From the NCBI GenBank assembly GCA_018266395.1, contig JAFEAM010000021.1, positions 124,001 to 188,000 on the forward strand: 64,000 nt of DNA, given 5' to 3'. Position numbers and translations under genes: made by a program. The stretch's first letter is position 1, and each line of letters starts with the position of its first letter. Of this stretch, positions 8,102 through 17,118 are shown piece after piece. The notes beneath the pieces were generated by a model. The model searched no databases and was not told the origin of the DNA. It was given only the letters and a program-made list of their open reading frames with translations. The stretch is from Bacteroidota bacterium. GTDB taxonomy: Bacteria > Bacteroidota > Bacteroidia > Cytophagales > Cyclobacteriaceae.

Positions 8102-9985
8102 ATGAGCGATTCCATACGCCACGAATGCGGAATAGCCTTGATAAGGCTCCGCAAACCATTGTCCTACTTTATCGAGAAATACGGGCCTACCTACGGGATG
8201 AACAAAATGTACATCTTGATGGAGAAACAGCACAACAGGGGGCAGGACGGGGCTGGAATTGCAAATATCAAAATTGACCAGGAACCGGGGCTACGCTACA
8301 TAAGCCGATATCGCTCCATGAAAAGTCAGCCGGTTGCCAGCCTGTTCAGGAAGATCGGCAAGAAGTACAGAAAGGCCCAAAAGGAAGGCGAAGAGAAATT
8401 CAGGGATGAAAAATGGCTGAAAAAGAACCTGGCCTTTTCAGGTGAGTTATGGCTTGGACATCTGCGATATGGTACACATGGCTACAACAGCATTGAAAAT
8501 GTGCATCCCTTTCTCCGTCAGAACAACTGGAGGAGCCGCAATCTTGTGATGGCCGGCAACTTCAACATGACCAATGTCGATGAATTATTCGATATTCTCG
8601 TGAACCTTGGGCAGCACCCAAAGGAGAAAGTGGACACCGTAACGGTGATGGAAAAAATAGGGCACTTTCTGGATGAAGAGGTACAAACCCAGTTTGAGAA
8701 ATACAAAGATCAATTCACCAACAAGGAGATCTCCGACATCATCGAAAATGAAATTGACATGCCCCGTATTTTGCGCAGAGCATGCAAGGATTTTGATGGG
8801 GGATACACCATGGCGGGACTTATCGGGTCAGGAGCGGCATTTGTGGTGAGGGACCCCAATGGCATACGTCCGGCCTACTATTATGCGGATGAAGAGGTGG
8901 TCGTGGTTGCATCCGAAAAACCAGCCATCAAGACTGCATTCAACGTGGAATACAGTCAGATCGAGGAAATCAAACCCGGTCATGCGCTTGTGGTTTCAAA
9001 AAGCGGGGATTATGCACAACATGCCATCATCACCGCCGGTGAAAAAAGGTCCTGCAGTTTTGAACGAATCTACTTTTCCAGAGGAAACGACCCAGACATC
9101 TACCGCGAGCGCAAAATGCTCGGCAAGTTGCTTGTGCCGCAAGTCCTCAAGGCCATCAACTTTGATTTGAAGAATACGATCTTTTCATACATCCCCAACA
9201 CCGCCGAGACTGCCTTTTATGGGATGATGGAAGAGATTGACCATTACCTCGTCAAGAAACAAACAGAAATAATCGTTGAAGGGAAACCATCGGTTGACTC
9301 GCTTGAAGATCTCCTGGCCTTCAGGCCCCGTGTGGAGAAGATTGTGATCAAAGACGCCAAACTGAGGACATTCATTTCAGACGACAGTTCACGTGATGAG
9401 CTGGTTTCTCATGTCTATGACACAACCTATGAAGTAGTAAAGAAAGACAAAGATACGCTGGTCGTAATTGACGATTCCATTGTAAGGGGCACAACGCTTG
9501 AAAAAAGTATTCTCCGGTTACTGGATAGACTGGGGCCCAAGAAAATTGTGGTCGTGTCGTCGGCACCCCAGATCCGGTTTCCTGATTGCTATGGCATTGA
9601 CATGAGCAGGATGGGTGACTTTGTTGCGTTCCGCGCAGTAATCGAATTGCTGAAAGAGCAAGGCAAAGATTACTTGCTTGGAGAAGTCTACGAACAATGC
9701 CAACGATCCTTCAGTGAAGACAAGCGAATCAACTATGTGAAGCGGTTGTACGAGCAGTTCAACTATGAAGAGATTTCCGACAAGATTGCGGATATCGTGA
9801 AACCTTCAGACATGGAGGCGGAACTGAAAATCGTGTTCCAGACCGTAGATGCGCTACATCGGGCCATACCTCAACACGTGGGCGATTGGTATTTCACAGG
9901 CGATTATCCGACTCCTGGCGGCATGATGGTAGCCAACAAATCCTACATCAACTACATGGAGGGACGGCTGGTGCGCGCGTATTAA
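8102..9985 (+). CDS. Long-form amidophosphoribosyltransferase-like protein (class II GATase + PRTase)
   Basis: Two domains are visible. The N-terminal Ntn glutamine amidotransferase has its nucleophile as Cys9 (RHECGIAL), so an eight-residue leader would have to be removed. RYGTHG, the GNFNMTN oxyanion-hole segment and RDPNGIRP follow. The C-terminal phosphoribosyltransferase has the PRPP loop VVIDDSIVRGTT (about residues 454-465). At 627 residues it is well above the 470-505 usual for PurF. There is an insertion rich in Lys/Glu at about residues 65-105 and extra C-terminal sequence. Either it makes phosphoribosylamine for purine synthesis or it is a paralogue with another acceptor. As I recall, many Bacteroidota carry such a long form. 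It lies 5 nt after nuoN and its stop is 2 nt from the convergent giant gene, leaving no room for a terminator. Confidence 0.82.
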   Translation: MSDSIRHECGIALIRLRKPLSYFIEKYGPTYGMNKMYILMEKQHNRGQDGAGIANIKIDQEPGLRYISRYRSMKSQPVASLFRKIGKKYRKAQKEGEEKFRDEKWLKKNLAFSGELWLGHLRYGTHGYNSIENVHPFLRQNNWRSRNLVMAGNFNMTNVDELFDILVNLGQHPKEKVDTVTVMEKIGHFLDEEVQTQFEKYKDQFTNKEISDIIENEIDMPRILRRACKDFDGGYTMAGLIGSGAAFVVRDPNGIRPAYYYADEEVVVVASEKPAIKTAFNVEYSQIEEIKPGHALVVSKSGDYAQHAIITAGEKRSCSFERIYFSRGNDPDIYRERKMLGKLLVPQVLKAINFDLKNTIFSYIPNTAETAFYGMMEEIDHYLVKKQTEIIVEGKPSVDSLEDLLAFRPRVEKIVIKDAKLRTFISDDSSRDELVSHVYDTTYEVVKKDKDTLVVIDDSIVRGTTLEKSILRLLDRLGPKKIVVVSSAPQIRFPDCYGIDMSRMGDFVAFRAVIELLKEQGKDYLLGEVYEQCQRSFSEDKRINYVKRLYEQFNYEEISDKIADIVKPSDMEAELKIVFQTVDALHRAIPQHVGDWYFTGDYPTPGGMMVANKSYINYMEGRLVRAY

Positions 9986-9987
9986 CT

Positions 9988-12900
9988 TCAGCGAACCACA
10001 AGTTTCTGCCTGACAATTTGCTGTTCAACAGCAATGGACAATATGTAGACTCCGGATATGCAACCCTCTGGCAGTTTGATCTTAACTTCCCGTTCAGTCA
10101 GGCTGCTGAACTGGAAATTCAGCACCTCCGCCCCGTTTATATCATGGAGAATAATCCACGCGGACTTTCCGAGGTCATCAGGCTCAAATTTCACATTGAA
10201 TGATCCTCCGGAAGCAGGGTTGGGATAGGCCTTCCAGCCCGCCGAGGATGGAACCTCCACCATAACCAGTTTTGAATACGTGTACCGACCATCAAAGTCG
10301 GTTTGGCGCAATCTGTAATACCAAATGCCAGGAAGCGGTTGAACATCCACTGCAGAATATTTTCTGGATAAGCCAGTGGTTCCTGCTCCCTTCACACTGA
10401 CAATGTCTTCAAAGCTCTCACTGCCCGATGTGCGCTGCACTGTAAAATAGTCATTGTTCAACTCTGATTCCGTAGACCAATTCAGGCTGACCGCTCCGGA
10501 TTGATAGGATGCTGTGAAATCGCGCAATTGGATTGGAAGGGGTGTGGCAGGATCCGTTACCACCCAAGGGGAAAAATTCGTAACCGCACTAATGGTTACA
10601 GTCGTTCCGCTGGCACTGGTATAACAGGTTCCTGTACCGCACAACGGGAAAGGAGGATCCCAGAAGAGGGAGGGATTCCATCGCTGGGCATTCAGTGATG
10701 ACGGCAATGATGTGGGTCTCTCTGCTGATGCAATGGTAAAGGTAATATCTGCTGTCGGCTTTGTGGTATATCCGTTAGGCGTAATAATCCAGAAGCGGTC
10801 AGCAACGGTGGCACCGGTTGGAGCGCCAGAAAGGCCGGTAACGGTCGGGGGATAAGGCTGGTTCTGCGTATTGAAGGTACGGTAGCTGGAGAATGAAAAA
10901 CCTGTACCCCCCGCCCCTGCTGTTGTCTTGTTCATCGTGAACGGAACATAATCTGCTGCAGCGGAGCTGTATCCGAAGGGAACAACGTAAGCACCGGTTG
11001 CTGTTCCAATATTCCATGTGACTACTCCATACGGTACACTTGCCGCACTAATGACCCGCTCTCCTTTAATGTAACCGGAGGTTCTTGTAATCGCTGCAGT
11101 AGCATTTGAAGTCAGGGTGATTGTCCTGCCAATATTGGACGCATCGATCAGGTCCAATCCTCCTTTCGTCAGGTTCAGGACATTGCCCACTGAAATATTG
11201 CCTGCCAGCTGGACAATATCAGTTGTGTTTGTTGTATTGATCGTAAGGTTATAGAAAGAGTTGGAGGAACTCCCGGTAATGAGTTGGGTAGTGACCTTGC
11301 CGGTAAATTCCACAGTGCTTGCAGAAGGTGTGAAGGTGCCATTATTAGCCCAATCCTTCCCTACCTTGATCTGTGGAATATTGGCGGCATTCATGGTGCC
11401 GGATAGCACGCTCAGTGCCCCACGGACATCCAGCATGGTGGATGCACCTGTCCCCACCAAGGTTGGGAGAAATGAAGATACAGCATCCCCCAGCGTAAAA
11501 TCTCCCATAACAGTCACGGTCGAGTTGGGAAGTGTATAAGTGCGATTTGCGGTGAAAGTCGCAGGGTTGTTCATTATCAGCAGATGGCCGTAAGTCTGCG
11601 CGCTGATATCCCTGGCACGGTCGGAGTTGTAGATTACGGTTCCAAAAGGCGCAACAGTACCAAGGTCGAAAGTATAGCCCGTGGGGAAAACAGGATTGGC
11701 TGCTGTGGTGATGATTTCAAAAGTACCACCAGCAGAGACCACGAAATTCTTGGTGCTATTACCTGTAATAGTAGCGTTGGACGCCAGTTGCATCCAGGCT
11801 CCATTATGCACCTCAATATTGCCAGTTACATTAGTGGATGTGAGTGCCGTTGTAATCATTAGTCCTGAACTGGCAGGGCTGGTGTTTTCGCTCCAAAGGT
11901 TGTTATAAACAAATGATGCGGCTCCTAAGGATGGGAAGGCAAGTGTCTGGCTCCCTGTCGTTTTATTATAGACAAAAGTGGAACCTGTTGCACCCGCTGT
12001 TGAGGTCAAGGTTCCTCTGTTATTTGGTAAAAATGAAACAGAACCTGAGAGGTAGGCTTTTGAGTTGTTCCCCATTGACAGAACAGCCTGTACTTCTCTT
12101 CCCGCTCCAGCGCCTGTTTTGAACTTGAGATTGTTAAGCGTAATGGTACCGCTTGTCAGGTTTACCTTACCAATCCTTGAAACGGTAGTACTGTTAGTTG
12201 AACCAATCGTTAGATCACCTTGCACCGTTGCTGAGCCGGCATCGATATTCCACGCGTCCGTCATAGCGTTGGCACCAGGCTGACTGACGGCTGCATTTGC
12301 CAGGACCGTAATTCCATTGGTGGCGAGATGCTGGAGCACCTGAACCTGAGCAATCGGGCTGGTGGCAGTGTTCACATCCAGTGTATAAATTTTGATGTTG
12401 TTCAGGTCCAGATTGATTGTGGTGGTGGCGGTATTGGTCAGGAATGAATTCCCGATGACCACCGCATCCACATCCGATACAGGCGAGTTATTACCCGGAA
12501 CCTGCTGTCGGCCATAAGTGCCCGTGGTGGTCGCACCTCCATAATTTGCGGTCAGTGTCAGATGAGTGTCGTCTGTAACGGAAGCCACCGTATAAGTCGT
12601 CCCCGGAGAAATGATAAGCATGAGCACGTCTCCACCTAGGGGATTCAATTCAGTAGTAAAGCTGGTGCTTATACCTGTGACAAGTGGGCTCCCGTTGGTA
12701 AGTGTAATGCTTCCTGTACGATACTGAATCCAGGTGGATGCCGCGCTCCAATTGAATGTGCCATTTGCCAACCGGTTCGTTATCGTGGTGGGGCTAACCA
12801 CCTGGCCAATCTCAAAGTCAACTCTGTCATTCTGGGGAAAGTTGGCAGAAGCGAAAGCAGTGAAAGTTGCAGAAGTTGCCGTGGAGGTAATAACAGGTAC

Positions 12901-15270
12901 TGCAGCATCCGTCCAGGTAAGGGTCGTGTTGTCATACGCACGGATGTAGGCCTTTGTAAAATCCAAAGCGCCGGGATAGTCGGCTACCACAAAATTCAGT
13001 ACGCCTGTCGCAGAAGTAAAGGCCACGGCAGGAGTTACCGCGTCTGAATTGGTAATGCTCCAAAAACGGTTCACCGTTCGGCTGGGCTCGAACTGACCTG
13101 AATAAATATCAGGACTGTCTCCATCGGTAGTACTCGCTGTTATGAATCCGGTTGTGTTGGTTACTGAATTCAAGGTAAGTGTCAAAGGTGCGTAGGTCGT
13201 GGATGTCCCCACAGGAAATGAGAGGGTCGGTGACCCGACGGCGTTAACAAGTCTCCTGCAATTCCCATCGATCCAACCTGTAGCAGAAGATGAAGTGATA
13301 GGAACCGCAGGGCCGGCAATAACATTGAATGAACCTGTTACAATATTATGCTTGGTAAAAGTAAGCCCCGTGACCACGGTCGCGTCTATCTGGAGCGTAA
13401 CGTCTGCGTTGACATTGTTTATTGTCAGGCTGGAAAAAGATGTTACAGTAGTTCCCCTGATTTCCTGCCCGGTTCCTGTTGTGAAGGCCACAATTGGTCC
13501 TGCTGCCGAGTATGTGGCTCCATTATTCTCCCAGTAGCCATTGGTTCCATTTATCGTCAGGGTCTTCCCATTGAAGTTTTCAAGCCCGCTGTTACCGACG
13601 TAGGAACCTGTTGTGATATTATTGGCAAATGTAGTGGCAGTCCCGCTTGATGAAGAGTACGTGAACGTACCTCCAATGGCAAGTACGGCATTGGAATTCA
13701 TCAAGCCCTGATTATTAATGGTGAGATCACCGGCTATTGAACTCACCCCTGACATGTTCACATTGCATCCTGCTGCTCCCGAAATCAGCACCTCCTGATA
13801 TGGCCAGTTTCCGCTACCAGCCGCGGTCTGCGCGCCTCCCCTGTAGAACTCAATAGTTGTACCGGCCGCAAGACTGTTGCCCGCACCGGTCAAGGCCGGA
13901 ACGGAACCTGCTGAAGACAGACGGAAAAGGCTTGTGCCGGTCATCGTTACGTTGGCCGTACCTGTCAGGTCTGAGCCTCCAGCCACATCTAGCGTTGTTG
14001 TTCCAGAAATCGCTACGTTATGACTAACGATGGTCGCTCCATTAACAAACTTGCTTGATCCATTGGAGCATACCAAATTGTAATAGGGCGTAACGCCATC
14101 TGAATAGATATTTTGATTGCCGGTTGAACTATATTCAACCGTGTTGTTTGTGGCGGAGAAATCCACAGTTCCGCTGTTAATGGTTACTGGATCTGTGCTG
14201 GCCGGAAAATAAAGGTATCCTGAGGTGCCATTTCCATTCTTGAATAATGAACCAGCTGAGTTCATTCGCAGAGGAGCATTGTTTCCTGTGCCTGCACCTG
14301 CTAGCCTGAGTATAGTAGAGTTTGTTACCGTAGAGGGGGAGTTGATCCGGAGCTGGGTCATCCCGATGGTGCCGTTTCCAGAAAAGGTGTAGTTCCCGGC
14401 AACATTCACGCGGTAACTGCCGGTACCGCCTGTTGGATCCGGCCATGTGCCATTATTTACAATGCTGCAATTGATTACCGGATCTTCTCCCACCAGGTCA
14501 TCCCATGTTCCGCCAAGCCCAACAGAGATCGTATTATTAAAAGTCTTCGTTCCCGCCGCCGATGCGGAATATTCAAAATAACCGGCGACTGTTGTTGTTC
14601 CATTCACGGTCAATGAAATCCGGCCAATCTTTGTGTGCTGACCCGCCACTCCGGCAAGTACAGAAAGATTCCCATTCACTACTATTGTTGCCGTTGAGCT
14701 GCCGTCCAGACTGCATCCGTCGGTAAGGTTCGCGTTTCCCTGGAAAGTGTACGTCTCCGTACTGCTTGCCAACCAGGCTGCGCCCGCTGCCATGATAAGA
14801 TTCCCAAGCGTCTTTGTACCGTTATTCGGTGCAAAGGGAGCAAAGGTGCCGTTGATGGTAAAGTTTTGGGCTGCAGGCTGAGTTACTGTTATGCCACTGA
14901 ATCCACCCTGCTGACCTGCAGGTACAACAAATCCGCTTTGGAGCGCGAGAGTCCGGTTCGCATTGTTTCCCGACACCTGGCTGGTGCCATTCATCGTCAT
15001 AATTCCGTTCACGGTAAGTGTCCGGTTATTGGTGGGAAAGTCAATGATAGCCGTGCCATTCATTGTCAGGGAAAGGCACGACCCGTTTACATCAATGCTT
15101 ACCGTTGCGCCGGAAGCAATGGTTACATCGTCTACCGCTGTCGGAACTACGCCGCCAACCCATGTACCGGTTGAGCTCCAATTGCCACCCACTCCGGTGG
15201 AAGTAATACTGGCCGCCTTTCCTGAGATAACAAGGATTATTATTGGAAACAACGTGAGTACGTATTTCAT
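9988..15270 (-). CDS. Giant secreted protein with type IX secretion sorting domain
   Basis: 1760 residues with a Sec signal peptide (KYVLTLFPIIILVISGKAA). It is followed by a segment of the STGTWVGGVVPTAVDDVTI type that is frequent at the N-terminus of large Bacteroidota surface proteins and resembles G8 or adhesin repeats. The bulk is Ser/Thr/Asn/Gly-rich beta-strand sequence with repeated units of the kind NGTxTVxGxFxxS. At about residues 840-960 a second STW-type unit is interrupted by a module (ITLTNGSPLVTG, TTYTVASVTDDTHLTL) like those seen in phage tail and other surface proteins. The last ~80 residues start with YPNPASGGSFNV and end KLVVR, the type A sorting domain recognised by the T9SS. 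It is probably exported and anchored or released at the cell surface, perhaps as an adhesin. The substrate is unknown. Confidence 0.85.
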   Translation of the reverse strand: MKYVLTLFPIIILVISGKAASITSTGVGGNWSSTGTWVGGVVPTAVDDVTIASGATVSIDVNGSCLSLTMNGTAIIDFPTNNRTLTVNGIMTMNGTSQVSGNNANRTLALQSGFVVPAGQQGGFSGITVTQPAAQNFTINGTFAPFAPNNGTKTLGNLIMAAGAAWLASSTETYTFQGNANLTDGCSLDGSSTATIVVNGNLSVLAGVAGQHTKIGRISLTVNGTTTVAGYFEYSASAAGTKTFNNTISVGLGGTWDDLVGEDPVINCSIVNNGTWPDPTGGTGSYRVNVAGNYTFSGNGTIGMTQLRINSPSTVTNSTILRLAGAGTGNNAPLRMNSAGSLFKNGNGTSGYLYFPASTDPVTINSGTVDFSATNNTVEYSSTGNQNIYSDGVTPYYNLVCSNGSSKFVNGATIVSHNVAISGTTTLDVAGGSDLTGTANVTMTGTSLFRLSSAGSVPALTGAGNSLAAGTTIEFYRGGAQTAAGSGNWPYQEVLISGAAGCNVNMSGVSSIAGDLTINNQGLMNSNAVLAIGGTFTYSSSSGTATTFANNITTGSYVGNSGLENFNGKTLTINGTNGYWENNGATYSAAGPIVAFTTGTGQEIRGTTVTSFSSLTINNVNADVTLQIDATVVTGLTFTKHNIVTGSFNVIAGPAVPITSSSATGWIDGNCRRLVNAVGSPTLSFPVGTSTTYAPLTLTLNSVTNTTGFITASTTDGDSPDIYSGQFEPSRTVNRFWSITNSDAVTPAVAFTSATGVLNFVVADYPGALDFTKAYIRAYDNTTLTWTDAAVPVITSTATSATFTAFASANFPQNDRVDFEIGQVVSPTTITNRLANGTFNWSAASTWIQYRTGSITLTNGSPLVTGISTSFTTELNPLGGDVLMLIISPGTTYTVASVTDDTHLTLTANYGGATTTGTYGRQQVPGNNSPVSDVDAVVIGNSFLTNTATTTINLDLNNIKIYTLDVNTATSPIAQVQVLQHLATNGITVLANAAVSQPGANAMTDAWNIDAGSATVQGDLTIGSTNSTTVSRIGKVNLTSGTITLNNLKFKTGAGAGREVQAVLSMGNNSKAYLSGSVSFLPNNRGTLTSTAGATGSTFVYNKTTGSQTLAFPSLGAASFVYNNLWSENTSPASSGLMITTALTSTNVTGNIEVHNGAWMQLASNATITGNSTKNFVVSAGGTFEIITTAANPVFPTGYTFDLGTVAPFGTVIYNSDRARDISAQTYGHLLIMNNPATFTANRTYTLPNSTVTVMGDFTLGDAVSSFLPTLVGTGASTMLDVRGALSVLSGTMNAANIPQIKVGKDWANNGTFTPSASTVEFTGKVTTQLITGSSSNSFYNLTINTTNTTDIVQLAGNISVGNVLNLTKGGLDLIDASNIGRTITLTSNATAAITRTSGYIKGERVISAASVPYGVVTWNIGTATGAYVVPFGYSSAAADYVPFTMNKTTAGAGGTGFSFSSYRTFNTQNQPYPPTVTGLSGAPTGATVADRFWIITPNGYTTKPTADITFTIASAERPTSLPSSLNAQRWNPSLFWDPPFPLCGTGTCYTSASGTTVTISAVTNFSPWVVTDPATPLPIQLRDFTASYQSGAVSLNWSTESELNNDYFTVQRTSGSESFEDIVSVKGAGTTGLSRKYSAVDVQPLPGIWYYRLRQTDFDGRYTYSKLVMVEVPSSAGWKAYPNPASGGSFNVKFEPDDLGKSAWIILHDINGAEVLNFQFSSLTEREVKIKLPEGCISGVYILSIAVEQQIVRQKLVVR

Positions 15271-15593
15271 GGGTTAGGTTATTGAACCAAAAGGTTGTCA
15301 AAATCAGAAGTACTTCGTCACCATCCAATCCATACGAAAAACCAGCCAAAAGAAACCAGGAGGTCAATTGGTCGGGCTCGCCATATCGATGGATCTTGCA
15401 AAATAGGGCTTTGGCCTCACAGCTTGAAATTCTTTGCCATTTGTTAGGAAGCCACGTAAGGTTTTAGATCAGATTGCAGAAATTCAATACCATCATAAGT
15501 GCTTAATTCAACCAGGCTGGCAGGTTAGGTTTGGATTAAGGCTATTGAAGTGCAGGACTTATGTTTTCAAACAGCTGGTTAATCACGGTCGCC
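15271..15593. other. Intergenic region between the giant gene and the GT9 gene
   Basis: About 320 nt between the start of the giant T9SS gene and the end of the glycosyltransferase gene, both on the reverse strand. It has only short frames with no recognisable product, no RNA gene and no convincing terminator hairpin that I can see. The only signal is the promoter-like sequence at 15299-15328. Confidence 0.5.
15299..15328 (-). promoter_or_regulatory. Putative promoter of the giant T9SS gene
   Basis: On the reverse strand TTG (15328-15326) is followed after 19 nt by TGATTTTG (15306-15299), one base away from TAnnTTTG. A start near 15292 would give a leader of about 22 nt to the ATG at 15270. 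Confidence 0.4.
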
Positions 15594-16604
15594 TCATGGA
15601 ATATAAAAGTCAAACGAAATCCCATTCATACACTTGAAATGACCTTTGGGGCATTTGTCATATCCGATCTTCGAGCAGGGACGGCAGCCGATCCGGTTGT
15701 TTTCCAGAATCGTGAACTTCGTCCGGTAAGGATACATGCCGAACGCAGGGATGGTATTTCCCCAGATGCTGAATACCTCCTTCCTGAAAGCGGCCGCTAT
15801 GTGCATCAAACCACTGTCGTGGGTGAATACATACCTGGCCTTCTTCACAATACTTGCAGACTGATTAATATTAAATTTTCCGCAAGCATTGTAAACCATT
15901 GCCTTCTTCTCAAGTCTCCGCAAGACATCCGCGGTTAACTCATCATCAGGAGAATGTTTAAAGAAATCCTCCACCACATTGCCATCCTGCTCATCCTCCT
16001 TGCCCCCCAACAGGACAACCGGCCGGTTAATTTTGTCACACAGTTCGATCATCCTTTTGACCGGGAGCCGCTTGGTTTGATGCTGACCCCCTATGGCATA
16101 GACCACGTAGCCATCCCTGAATGGTTCAGGAAGCCAATCCACAGGAATTTCGTCTTTCTCAGGAATAAAATAGTCCAGCCCCAATGCATCCATCTTTACT
16201 CCCAACTGCTCGACCGTCTTCATGTAACGATCCACAAGATGAACACCAGGCAGCCGGTTGATTTTAAAATTTACCATTAGCCACTTGGCAGCATTGAGCT
16301 TGTCGAAGCTGTAAACCTTTTTCGCGCCAAGTTTTCGTTTGAGAATAAAGGTCCGAAGGTTATGGTGTAGGTCAATGATACAGTCGAAATGTTCCTGTTT
16401 CAGCCTTTTTGCAAGTTCATCAAGGTCGTCTTCAAGCAGATGAAGTTTGTCCAAATAGGGATTAGACTCAAGCAGCGCCTTAAACTGCGACTTGGTTGCA
16501 TAGTGAAGTTCACAATCCTCCAGCTGGGTTTTCAAGGTCCGGATCACCGGCGAGGTCAGGACGATGTCGCCAATGGATGAAAAGCGGATGATGAGTACTT
16601 TCAT
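15594..16604 (-). CDS. Glycosyltransferase family 9 (heptosyltransferase-like)
   Basis: 336 residues of GT-B fold. The N-terminus MKVLIIRFSSIGDIVLTSPV is the hallmark of the ADP-heptose:LPS heptosyltransferase family, and the second domain carries the sugar-nucleotide motif HDSGLMHIAAAF. It would act at the cytoplasmic face of the inner membrane in lipopolysaccharide core or another surface glycan. The C-terminus is Cys-rich (CRPCSKIGYDKCPKGHFKC), as in several Bacteroidota members. There are no neighbouring LPS genes, so donor and acceptor cannot be named. It is divergent from the EVE gene. Confidence 0.85.
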   Translation of the reverse strand: MKVLIIRFSSIGDIVLTSPVIRTLKTQLEDCELHYATKSQFKALLESNPYLDKLHLLEDDLDELAKRLKQEHFDCIIDLHHNLRTFILKRKLGAKKVYSFDKLNAAKWLMVNFKINRLPGVHLVDRYMKTVEQLGVKMDALGLDYFIPEKDEIPVDWLPEPFRDGYVVYAIGGQHQTKRLPVKRMIELCDKINRPVVLLGGKEDEQDGNVVEDFFKHSPDDELTADVLRRLEKKAMVYNACGKFNINQSASIVKKARYVFTHDSGLMHIAAAFRKEVFSIWGNTIPAFGMYPYRTKFTILENNRIGCRPCSKIGYDKCPKGHFKCMNGISFDFYIP

Positions 16605-16623
16605 GCAGGAGGGGCAAAGAATA

Positions 16624-16631
16624 CAAAGTTA
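16624..16631 (-). promoter_or_regulatory. -7 element of the GT9 gene
   Basis: On the reverse strand TAACTTTG is a perfect TAnnTTTG element. The predicted start is about 7 nt further on, giving a leader of about 13 nt to the ATG at 16604. A matching -33 element is not evident. Confidence 0.45.
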
Positions 16632-16653
16632 ACCGAGGTTTTCAAGAATACCC

Positions 16654-16685
16654 TTTGCGGGGGTATCGGGCCCAAACTCAATTTG
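16654..16685 (+). promoter_or_regulatory. Putative promoter of the EVE-domain gene
   Basis: TTTG (16654-16657), a 20-nt spacer and TCAATTTG (16678-16685). The spacing is ideal for the Bacteroidota sigma factor and the -7 element has one mismatch. The predicted start is about 20 nt before the ATG at 16713. Confidence 0.4.
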
Positions 16686-16712
16686 CTATTTTAGAAGTTC
16701 AATCCTTAAACT

Positions 16713-17111
16713 ATGAATTACTGGTTATTGAAAACGGAGCCGGGAACATTTTCCTGGGGAGATCTTGTTCGCGATAAAAAGGCGGTATGGGATGGTGTCA
16801 GGAATTTTCAGGCAAGAAAAAACCTGAAAGCAATGGTTAAGGGGGATATGGCGCTAATTTACCATACGGGAGAAGAAAAGGCTGTGGTTGGTATCGCAAC
16901 CATTACCCGGGAAGGTTATCCCGAACCAAAAGATGAGGCCTGGACGGCAGTGGACCTGGCCCCTAAAAGGGCGTTGAAGAAACCGGTCTCACTCGCTGCC
17001 ATCAAGGCTGACAAATCACTTTCAAAAATGGTATTGGTGAAGGCGGCACGACTTTCCGTGCAACCTGTAAAGAAAGAAGAATTTGACCACATCCTAAGCC
17101 TGGGCGATTAG
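16713..17111 (+). CDS. EVE domain-containing protein
   Basis: 132 residues forming a single EVE domain, the PUA/YTH-like fold thought to bind modified bases in DNA or RNA. MNYWLLKTEPGTFSWGDL, WDGVRNFQARKNL and GDMALIYHTGEEKAVVGIA match the thymocyte nuclear protein 1-like family. It is cytoplasmic and the ligand is not established. It lies 7 nt upstream of the secreted paralogue pair, but a functional link is not apparent. Confidence 0.88.
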   Translation: MNYWLLKTEPGTFSWGDLVRDKKAVWDGVRNFQARKNLKAMVKGDMALIYHTGEEKAVVGIATITREGYPEPKDEAWTAVDLAPKRALKKPVSLAAIKADKSLSKMVLVKAARLSVQPVKKEEFDHILSLGD

Positions 17112-17118
17112 TCATTCA

